Below are positions 1 to 5,826 of a DNA stretch of 9,172 nucleotides, piece after piece. The first letter of the stretch is position 1; each line of letters opens with the position of its first letter. The notes beneath the pieces are model-generated. The model made no database searches and was not told where the DNA came from. It saw nothing but the letters and a program-made list of their open reading frames with translations. Source of the stretch: Rhodospirillaceae bacterium (GTDB lineage Bacteria; Pseudomonadota; Alphaproteobacteria; Thalassobaculales; Thalassobaculaceae); contig PCAV01000111.1 in assembly GCA_002730675.1 (NCBI GenBank), positions 2,060 to 11,231 of the forward strand, given 5' to 3'. Made by a program: the position numbers and the translations under genes.

Positions 1-45
1 TTGAGGCAATTGCTTGTATTGGTCAGTAATAAATATAATGGTCTT

Positions 46-954
46 TTAGGCACTAGCGAGCCAATATGGTTTTGGTCCGTAGGTATCAATGAGAAAGTCG
101 ACAAAAACTCGAACCTTGGGCGATAAATGACGGCTCGATGGATACACTGCAAAAATAGGGATGTCTTCCTTAACATAGTTATCAAGCACTGATACTAATC
201 TCTTATTTTTAATATGTTCTCCGACCATGTAAGAACTTGTCATTGTCAAGCCGCCACCAGCTAAAACAGCACTTAAAATGGCGTCTCCGTTATTTATGCT
301 AATTGAACCTTTTGCTTTTATAAGCCTTTCTGTTTCGTCAATAAGAAAGTGCCAGTCATTTAAGGCGTTTCCGGGCGGATAGGTTATGAGCTGATGCTGC
401 ATAAGATCTTCTGGGTGTTTAGGGATGCCATTTTTTTTAAGATATTCGGGCGTTGCAACCAATGAGCGATGATTTGCTGCCAAGCGTCGTGCAATTAAGC
501 TAGAGTCTCTCAAGTGAGCTATTCGAATTGCAAGATCTATACCTTCATCAACTAGATCTACAACCCTGTCGCTGACCTGTACCCTGACTTCGACCTCTGG
601 GTAGCGTTCTAAAAAGTTAGGCAAGTGAGGCGTTAAATGTCTGTGAGAGAAAGTAAAAGGAGCAGTCACTTTTAATAATCCGCGGGGGGCTGAGTGAGCG
701 CTTGAGATTGCTACCTCAGCTTCATCTACATCTGCAATAATTCGTTTTGAACGTTCATAATAGGCTTGGCCTTCTTCGGTCACACTTACTCGGCGAGTCG
801 TCCTATTTAGAAGCCTTACTCCCAGTCGGTCTTCCAAGGCGGAAAGTTGTTTGCTGACAACGGATGGTGATACATTAAGTAGCCTTGCCGCTGCGGCCAA
901 ACTGTCGTTCTCCACAACCGAGCAGAAAACTTTCATAGCAGACAATGTATCCAT
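46..954 (-). CDS. LysR-family transcriptional regulator, CrgA-like
   Basis: This 302-residue protein has the length and two-part layout of a LysR-type regulator, a cytoplasmic DNA-binding protein that usually answers to a small-molecule effector. Residues 1-62 form the winged helix-turn-helix, with the recognition region around residues 18-37 (SLAAAARLLNVSPSVVSKQL) and the typical follow-on LEDRLGVRLLNRTTRR. Residues from about 88 to 296 form the periplasmic-binding-protein-like effector domain. Its stretches LLKVTAPFTFSHRHLTPHLP and DLAIRIAHLRDSSLIARRL resemble the CrgA-like branch. The ATG at 954 gives the canonical LysR N-terminus, although I see no clear Shine-Dalgarno in front of it. The gene is divergent from the CinA-domain gene across about 270 bp holding short palindromes. 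By LysR convention it may regulate itself and that neighbour, but the GMC gene or other nearby enzymes are also possible targets. The effector is unknown. Family call is firm; target is inference. Confidence 0.95.
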   Translation of the reverse strand: MDTLSAMKVFCSVVENDSLAAAARLLNVSPSVVSKQLSALEDRLGVRLLNRTTRRVSVTEEGQAYYERSKRIIADVDEAEVAISSAHSAPRGLLKVTAPFTFSHRHLTPHLPNFLERYPEVEVRVQVSDRVVDLVDEGIDLAIRIAHLRDSSLIARRLAANHRSLVATPEYLKKNGIPKHPEDLMQHQLITYPPGNALNDWHFLIDETERLIKAKGSISINNGDAILSAVLAGGGLTMTSSYMVGEHIKNKRLVSVLDNYVKEDIPIFAVYPSSRHLSPKVRVFVDFLIDTYGPKPYWLASA

Positions 955-1192
955 GACAAAAATATAACTTTAAAATAACTTAAATGCTAGATACTATCGT
1001 GTATGGAACGAGTAGTCTCATTATCTGCACAAAAGATAGTAATTTTCGAGCCTTTTTGAGCGTAATAGAGTAAAATTCTCAACTAAGTTAACATTTAAAT
1101 GTTGTTTGTGTTCCTTTACCGTTTCTCATTTGTACTTGATAAGCTTGTGCTAGGGAGTCGATTTATTTTATCTTTTTGAGGTCATTAAAGTA

Positions 1193-1206
1193 TGATCTAA
1201 AGATCA
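1193..1206. promoter_or_regulatory. Inverted repeat just upstream of the CinA-domain gene start
   Basis: TGATCT and AGATCA form perfect 6-bp arms around a 2-bp spacer (AA). The repeat ends 6 bp before the ribosome-binding site at 1213-1217 and overlaps a -10-like TATGAT at 1191-1196. A protein bound here would cover the core promoter, so an operator is plausible. The 2-nt spacer is too tight for a stable RNA hairpin, which argues against a riboregulatory role. Confidence 0.35.
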
Positions 1207-1212
1207 ATATCG

Positions 1213-1217
1213 TAGGA
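1213..1217 (+). promoter_or_regulatory. Ribosome-binding site deciding the CinA-domain start
   Basis: TAGGA lies 8 nt before the ATG at 1226, which is good spacing. It touches the upstream in-frame ATG at 1217, which therefore could not use it. This favours 1226 over 1217 and removes three residues (MII) from the longest reading. Confidence 0.6.
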
Positions 1218-1225
1218 TGATTATT

Positions 1226-1714
1226 ATGGAAAAACTTTCATCGATCGCACAAGATGTCTCAGAACTACTTATAAAGCAAGGCGAAACCATCGCCATATCG
1301 GAGTCTTCTTCTGGAGGTTTAATTTCTGCAGCTTTGTTAGCTGTGCCTGGGGCATCTCGATATTTCTTGGGGGGAGGTGTCGTTTACACGGCTGTTGCGC
1401 GTGAACAATTATTAGGCATAAACTTCGACGATTATCCTGGAATTCGGTCGTCTAGTGAACCATATGCTGAACTAGCTGCGGCTACCATAAAAGACAGGCT
1501 GGGTGCTGATTGGGGATTAGCAGAAACCGGCGCTGCGGGGCCATCGGGAAATCGTTATGGTGATGCGGCTGGTCATACATGCATTGCTGTTAATGGAAGA
1601 TATAACAGAGTTTTCACTCTTGAGACTAACTCAGATAGTAGAGAGGAAAACATGTGGCAATTTGCAAGTGAAACTCTTACGCTTTTTAAAAAACTTCTGT
1701 CGGAGGCTAATTAA
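1226..1714 (+). CDS. CinA C-terminal-domain family protein (possible nicotinamide-nucleotide amidase relative)
   Basis: This 162-residue stand-alone protein has the length of PncC/YgaD, the CinA C-terminal domain that in E. coli hydrolyses nicotinamide mononucleotide to nicotinate mononucleotide in pyridine-nucleotide salvage. The fold signatures are recognisable but changed. ESCTGG becomes ESSSGG (residues 26-31), the YSNEAK-type strand becomes VYTAVAR (53-59), and the SGIAGPxGG segment becomes TGAAGPSGN (101-109). From memory, proteins with this altered set occur widely in proteobacteria as 'CinA family protein', so it may be a coherent subfamily rather than a decaying gene. Amidase activity is therefore uncertain. 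There is no N-terminal MoCF/ADP-ribose pyrophosphatase domain, no signal peptide and no membrane segment. It is divergent from the LysR regulator and converges on the GMC gene with a 4-bp gap between stop codons. Confidence 0.85.
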   Translation: MEKLSSIAQDVSELLIKQGETIAISESSSGGLISAALLAVPGASRYFLGGGVVYTAVAREQLLGINFDDYPGIRSSSEPYAELAAATIKDRLGADWGLAETGAAGPSGNRYGDAAGHTCIAVNGRYNRVFTLETNSDSREENMWQFASETLTLFKKLLSEAN

Positions 1715-1718
1715 CTCA

Positions 1719-3323
1719 CTAAACTGGATTATCTTGTTTGATCATTTCAGAGGCTTTTTCACCAATCATTATGCAGGCCGCGTTTGTATTACCAGATACC
1801 ATTGTTGGCATTATAGAACCGTCAGCTACGCGAAGTCCTCCAAGTCCGTGAACTTTTAGGCGCTCGTTCACCACAGACTCAGGGCCACTCCCCATACGAC
1901 ATGTGCCAATCGGGTGATATGCAGTTTCCGCGGTGTTGCGGATGAAACTTAAGATTTCATCATCTGTCTTAACTTCCTTGCCTGGGGAGAATTCTTCCCC
2001 TCGTATATCCCTCATAGCCTTAGTATTCATTATTTCCCGAATTTTTTTGAAGCCGGCTATCATCGCATCCCGGTCGATTGGATCGGTAAGAAAGTTAAAA
2101 TTAATAGCAGGTTGATTGCTCGCGTCTGGTGATTGTATGTGGATAGATCCTAAGCTCTCTGGCCTCAACTGATATATCGATACAGTCATTCCAGGAAATT
2201 TATGGAGCTGTCTTTTCTTCGGATTTTTGACAGCGTAAGGCACCATATGCATTTGTATATCCGGGGTTTCCATATCTTCCCGTGTTCTTAAAAATGCGAG
2301 CATAGGTGCTGACGGTAAGGTCATAAATCCTCGGCGTTGGAAAATATATTTCATCACTTGCCAAATTGGCCCAAGGCCTCGCATTCGTTGATTATACGAT
2401 AACTCTCCCCGCTTCATATTGAATTGTATACGAGCATTGATATGATCTCGTAAATTCTCTCCCACTCCATTTAGTTCATGTTTCACTTCTATTCCGTTAT
2501 CTGTGAGGAGTTGAGCTTGACCGATCCCCGACAATTCTAAAAGTTGTGGTGAAGCTACACCTCCAGTGCATACAATTACTTCCTTGTGGGCATGCACGAT
2601 CCTATCTTGTCCGTTTTTTCTAAAGTGTACTCCCGAGCATTTCTTCCCTTCAAATAACAGCTTTTGAACGTGAGCGTTGGTTTCAATTCTAAGGTTTGAT
2701 CGATTTTTTACGGGGTTTAAATAACAACGGGCGGCACTCATTCTCACACCATCGCTAATAGTAGTTTGAGTTCTAACAATTCCCTCTTGTGATTTGCCAT
2801 TATAATCCGGGTTGTACGGTATTCCTAATTCTTTACTTGCAGCTGTTATAGCGTCGTATAGCGGTCCTTCGTCTGTGGCCTCGCTGACCCGTAGTGGCCC
2901 TCCTTGTGATCTGAAATCATCTTCGCCATGTTCATAATGTTCCATTTTCTGAAAAAATGGGAGCACATCATCAAAACTCCATCCCCTGTTTCCAAGCTGT
3001 CCCCATGTATCATAATCCAAAGCTTGTCCTCTAACAAAAACCAAGCCATTGATGGAACTGGAGCCGCCAAGCAAGCGACCGCGGGGTACAGGTATGCGTC
3101 TATTGGCAGTGCCTTCTTCTGGTTGCGAACTATACCGCCAATTGGCTGTTGGATGATCTATCAAAAGTCCGAAACTAATCGGAAAACGCGAATAGGGGTG
3201 GCTTGCGGCACCTGCTTCAAGCAGCAAAACTCGCCACTTACTTTTTTCCGTAAGACGGTTAGCCAAGACTGATCCAGCGGAACCGGCTCCGACAATTACA
3301 AAATCATAGATGTCTTTTTCCAA
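1719..3323 (-). CDS. GMC-family FAD-dependent oxidoreductase (choline dehydrogenase-like)
   Basis: This 534-residue flavoenzyme of the glucose-methanol-choline family oxidises a primary alcohol or similar CH-OH group. The N-terminal Rossmann motif GAGSAG (12-17) with ribose-binding Glu36 (LLLEAG) holds FAD. PROSITE-type GMC signature 1 is at 81-91 (GRLLGGSSSIN) and signature 2 at 253-267 (GGVASPQLLELSGIG). The catalytic pair is His470 in AYHPIGTCRMG and Asn512 in SGNTNAACIMIGEK, which is the His/Asn arrangement of choline-oxidising and medium-chain alcohol enzymes rather than His/His. All key residues are intact and the length is normal. There is no signal peptide, so it is likely cytoplasmic or peripherally membrane-associated. 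The substrate is not readable: many paralogues are labelled choline dehydrogenase without proof, and no betaine-aldehyde dehydrogenase (BetB) is nearby. The start is TTG, with no in-frame ATG before the upstream stop. It is divergent from the transhydrogenase-like gene. Confidence 0.93.
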   Translation of the reverse strand: MEKDIYDFVIVGAGSAGSVLANRLTEKSKWRVLLLEAGAASHPYSRFPISFGLLIDHPTANWRYSSQPEEGTANRRIPVPRGRLLGGSSSINGLVFVRGQALDYDTWGQLGNRGWSFDDVLPFFQKMEHYEHGEDDFRSQGGPLRVSEATDEGPLYDAITAASKELGIPYNPDYNGKSQEGIVRTQTTISDGVRMSAARCYLNPVKNRSNLRIETNAHVQKLLFEGKKCSGVHFRKNGQDRIVHAHKEVIVCTGGVASPQLLELSGIGQAQLLTDNGIEVKHELNGVGENLRDHINARIQFNMKRGELSYNQRMRGLGPIWQVMKYIFQRRGFMTLPSAPMLAFLRTREDMETPDIQMHMVPYAVKNPKKRQLHKFPGMTVSIYQLRPESLGSIHIQSPDASNQPAINFNFLTDPIDRDAMIAGFKKIREIMNTKAMRDIRGEEFSPGKEVKTDDEILSFIRNTAETAYHPIGTCRMGSGPESVVNERLKVHGLGGLRVADGSIMPTMVSGNTNAACIMIGEKASEMIKQDNPV

Positions 3324-3330
3324 TTTAATG

Positions 3331-3336
3331 CTCCAA
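3331..3336 (-). promoter_or_regulatory. Ribosome-binding site supporting the TTG start of the GMC gene
   Basis: On the minus strand TTGGAG is followed by 7 nt and then TTG at 3323-3321. The residues after this TTG (MEKDIYDFVIVGAGSAG) match where GMC proteins normally begin, and no ATG or GTG occurs in frame between it and the upstream stop. Confidence 0.65.
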
Positions 3337-3482
3337 ACCTCTGTAAAGCAAAATCACCCTACAAAATTTGTTTAATTATTGGAAAATGACAAGTCGCCTA
3401 TTCAAAGTTTTGCGATAAATCAGTCATGTGACTTTTAAGGCGTATTTTTGTTTTGGACATGGCCGTTTTTTGTCTGATAAAA

Positions 3483-3512
3483 TTAAACGTAACTTTTGAA
3501 TTATGATATACT
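3483..3512 (+). promoter_or_regulatory. Likely sigma70 promoter of the transhydrogenase-like gene
   Basis: TGATATACT at 3504-3512 is an extended -10 element (TGn followed by TATACT). A poor -35 match, TTAAAC at 3483-3488, lies 18 bp upstream, and extended -10 promoters tolerate weak -35 boxes. Transcription would start near 3519, leaving a leader of about 25 nt before the ATG at 3544. Confidence 0.5.
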
Positions 3513-3543
3513 GATCTTATCTTGAACGGACCGGCTTGGCCCA

Positions 3544-4950
3544 ATGAATGTTACCAATAAGTATGACTTAATTGTTATCGGCAGTGGGCCCGGTGGCCGT
3601 CGCGCAGCTATTCAAGCAGCTAAATTTAGTAAAAGGGTGCTAGTTGTCGAAAAAAGTGAGAGAGTAGGAGGTGTCTCTGTCCACACTGGCACAATTCCCA
3701 GTAAAACATTGCGAGAAACCGCTTTGAATTTATCTGGCTGGCATGAGCGTGAGTTTTATGGGCAGTCTTACCGAGTAAAACAAAACATAACGGCAGCGGA
3801 CTTAAAAAATAGACTCCACATGACGTTAGATCATGAAGTGGAGGTACTTAAACACCAATTTGCGAGAAATGGGGTTGAGACATTAAATGGGAAAGCACGC
3901 TTTGTGTCTCCTACAACCATTGAAATTGAATCTGATGATGGAGAGGTCGAACAATTTTCAGCTAAAAAGTTTATTATCGCTGTGGGCACGAAGCCCTATC
4001 GGCCAGAAGAGATACCCTTTGATGGCACACGCATTTTTGATAGCGATGAAATTTTAAAGATTAAAAGATTGCCACGAAGTCTCACCGTGATAGGTGGTGG
4101 CGTAATTGGCGTAGAATACGCAACTATATTCAGTGCCCTAGATATCCCAATTACGCTCATAGAAGCGAGAGATACCATTCTTGACTTTGTAGATAAGGAA
4201 ATAATAGCAGAATTAATGCATGAACTCAGAGAGCGTGGCGTTGCAATGAGACTTGGTTGCAATGTTCAAGAGGTTCAAAAAATAAAGAATGGCCGCTGTA
4301 AAATTATCTTAGATAATGGTCGTGAAGTAAGAACGGACATGATTTTATTTGCAGCAGGTAGATATGGGGCAACAAGTGCGCTCAATCTTAATGCAGTAGG
4401 CTTGTCGCCAGATAAACGAGGGCGTTTGAATGTGAATAGAAACACATTTCAAACAAATAACCCAAACATTTATGCTGTCGGCGATGTTATAGGCTTTCCT
4501 AGCCTTGCCTCTACTTCAATGGAGCAGGGACGTATAGCCGCTTGCCATGCATTTAATGAATTGGCACATGCTCCCCCGGAATTTTTCCCCTATGGGATCT
4601 ACGCTGTGCCAGAAATTTCCACTATTGGAATGAGTGAAGAAGAAGCTAAAAACGCAGCGATTCCTTATGAGGTGGGCGTAGCAAGATTTAGAGAAACTTC
4701 TCGCGGTCATATTATGGGTTTAGACTCTGGGATGATGAAGATGATCGTTTCGCTCGAAACTAGAAAACTTTTGGGCGTTCACATAATCGGTGAAGGGGCT
4801 ACAGAGTTAATTCATATTGGGCAAGCGGTGCTCAATTTGGAAGGGCCAATAGAATACTTTGTGGAGAATACTTTCAATTATCCAACCTTGGCTGAGGTTT
4901 ACAAAATTGCTGCTCTTGATGTTTGGAACCGTTTGCCCCGAAACACATGA
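3544..4950 (+). CDS. sthA: Soluble pyridine nucleotide transhydrogenase-like flavoprotein (SthA/UdhA family)
   Basis: This 468-residue protein matches E. coli SthA (466 residues) closely in motif order. SthA is the cytoplasmic FAD enzyme that passes hydride between NADPH and NAD+ to balance the two pools. The FAD motif GSGPGG is at 13-18, the active-site segment VGGVSVHTGTIPSK at 41-54, and the second nucleotide motif GGGVIG at 184-189. These are followed by AVGDVIGFPSLAS and a C-terminal dimerisation domain with IHIGQAVLN and FNYPTLAEVYK. Both positions of the disulfide-reductase CxxxxC pair are non-Cys (Ser45 and Thr50; E. coli SthA keeps Cys45). The catalytic HxHPT is NYPT, as in SthA. It therefore cannot be dihydrolipoamide dehydrogenase or glutathione reductase. 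The ATG at 3544 has only a weak upstream purine run (GAACGGA, about 13 nt away) and follows an extended -10 promoter. The SDR gene lies 102 bp downstream. Confidence 0.88.
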   Translation: MNVTNKYDLIVIGSGPGGRRAAIQAAKFSKRVLVVEKSERVGGVSVHTGTIPSKTLRETALNLSGWHEREFYGQSYRVKQNITAADLKNRLHMTLDHEVEVLKHQFARNGVETLNGKARFVSPTTIEIESDDGEVEQFSAKKFIIAVGTKPYRPEEIPFDGTRIFDSDEILKIKRLPRSLTVIGGGVIGVEYATIFSALDIPITLIEARDTILDFVDKEIIAELMHELRERGVAMRLGCNVQEVQKIKNGRCKIILDNGREVRTDMILFAAGRYGATSALNLNAVGLSPDKRGRLNVNRNTFQTNNPNIYAVGDVIGFPSLASTSMEQGRIAACHAFNELAHAPPEFFPYGIYAVPEISTIGMSEEEAKNAAIPYEVGVARFRETSRGHIMGLDSGMMKMIVSLETRKLLGVHIIGEGATELIHIGQAVLNLEGPIEYFVENTFNYPTLAEVYKIAALDVWNRLPRNT

Positions 4951-5052
4951 CGTTCCTATTTTATCTAGGTACATTTTGAGATAATTTCAGGGTTAGATTA
5001 CCTGATCATAAATTAAGACAAGATAAAAGTTTATTTTAATAATGAGGTTGCT

Positions 5053-5802
5053 ATGGATTTACATCTCGCGGGTAAAAAGGTGATTGTCACGGGGGCGAGT
5101 AAGGGGATTGGCCTTGCCATAGCAAATGAATTTGCAAAGGAAGGGGCATCTGTCTCTATCTGCGCGAGGGGTCGTGATAGTCTTGAAAGCGCTCGAGAGT
5201 TTATCGCTGGAAATGGCGGTAGTGTTTACGCAAGAATCTGTGATGTTTCAGATAAAAAAAATCTAATAAAATACATTGAAAACGCGGTTCAGAATTTGGG
5301 TGGTTTAAATATTCTGGTTAATAATCCATCTGGCTTTGGTAGAAGCGATGATGAAGATGGATGGCAGGTGGGAATAGATGTTGATTTGATGGCATTGGTA
5401 AGGGCGTCCTGGACAGCTGTTCCTTTTATCGAGAAAGCAGGCGGCGGCTCTATCATTCATACTTCTTCTATATCTGGACTGACATCATCTTTACGGACAC
5501 CACCCTATGGCGCCGTAAAAGCTGCGGTGATACAATATACAAAAACTCAGGCACTTCAGTTGGCCTCAAAAAATATACGCGTAAATTGTATCGCGCCAGG
5601 TTCAATTGATTTTCCCGGCGGGACTTGGGATGATGCCAAAAAAAATAATCCAAAACTGTATGCAGGGATTCAGAGTTCAATCCCTTTTGGAAGGTTAGGT
5701 AGGCCAGAAGAAGTTGCTAAGCTAGCAGTTTTTCTAGCTTCAGATGCGGCCTCTTGGGTCACCGGAGAAACGGTGGCCGTTGATGGCGGCCAGATGTTGT
5801 GA
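5053..5802 (+). CDS. Short-chain dehydrogenase/reductase (SDR), FabG-like
   Basis: This 249-residue classical SDR catalyses NAD(P)H-dependent interconversion of a carbonyl and an alcohol. The coenzyme motif TGASKGIG is at 13-20. Lys17 and Arg39 (after the second strand, CARGR) suggest NADP(H). DV at 64-65 contacts the adenine ring, and the usual NNAG is NNPS (90-93). The catalytic residues Ser139, Tyr152 and Lys156 (YGAVK) are present. At the fourth tetrad position, normally Asn in helix 4, the sequence reads IDVDL, placing Asp111 there. The C-terminus VTGETVAVDGGQML is typical. GAGG at 5044-5047 sits 5 nt before the ATG. It could be read through from the transhydrogenase-like gene or have its own promoter; I see no convincing one in the 102-bp gap. 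The divergent tetrad and NNPS suggest a specialised enzyme rather than housekeeping fatty-acid FabG. The substrate is unknown. The 3' end converges on the aminotransferase with a 24-bp gap. Confidence 0.92.
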   Translation: MDLHLAGKKVIVTGASKGIGLAIANEFAKEGASVSICARGRDSLESAREFIAGNGGSVYARICDVSDKKNLIKYIENAVQNLGGLNILVNNPSGFGRSDDEDGWQVGIDVDLMALVRASWTAVPFIEKAGGGSIIHTSSISGLTSSLRTPPYGAVKAAVIQYTKTQALQLASKNIRVNCIAPGSIDFPGGTWDDAKKNNPKLYAGIQSSIPFGRLGRPEEVAKLAVFLASDAASWVTGETVAVDGGQML

Positions 5803-5826
5803 AATTCACATCTTAATCATGCTGAT

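Larger units (their letters stand above)
955..1225. promoter_or_regulatory. Divergent intergenic region, lysR / CinA-domain gene
   Basis: This 271-bp AT-rich non-coding stretch separates two divergent starts and must carry both promoters. Visible structure includes a 14-bp perfect palindrome AACATTTAAATGTT at 1090-1103, directly preceded by AACTAAGTT at 1081-1089 (AACT-A-AGTT). A 7-bp inverted pair TACTATC (992-998) and GATAGTA (1035-1041) lies nearer the regulator start. A second compact palindrome lies at 1193-1206. TATGAT at 1191-1196 resembles a sigma70 -10 box for the rightward gene, but I find no good -35 partner. These dyads are the kind of element a LysR regulator could bind; none is a textbook T-N11-A match that I would insist on. 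Confidence 0.45.
3324..3543. promoter_or_regulatory. Divergent intergenic region, GMC / transhydrogenase-like gene
   Basis: This 220-bp non-coding stretch must carry two outward promoters. Near its middle is AGTCA-TG-TGACT (3422-3433), a 5-bp-arm palindrome. It lies within a looser dyad in which CGCC (3395-3398) and AAAGT (3404-3408) on the left complement ACTTT (3431-3435) and GGCG (3439-3442) on the right. A shared operator controlling both genes is possible, but these arms are short enough to arise by chance. Confidence 0.35.

Noticed and set aside
6..13. GCAATTGC palindrome at the left edge
   Set aside because: Only 8 bp, expected by chance in sequence of this composition; no partner structure is visible before the window begins.
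1557..1859. 100-codon plus-strand frame across the end of the CinA-domain gene and into the GMC gene
   Set aside because: It overlaps two well-supported genes in other frames and its protein has no recognisable family character.
2928..3272. 114-codon plus-strand frame inside the GMC gene
   Set aside because: It is antisense to conserved GMC signatures; the protein is unrecognisable and no promoter or ribosome-binding site supports it.
3544..4950. Dihydrolipoamide dehydrogenase or mercuric/glutathione reductase
   Set aside because: Both redox cysteines and the C-terminal catalytic His are absent, while SthA-specific GTIPSK, GDVIGFPSLAS and FNYPTLAE are present.
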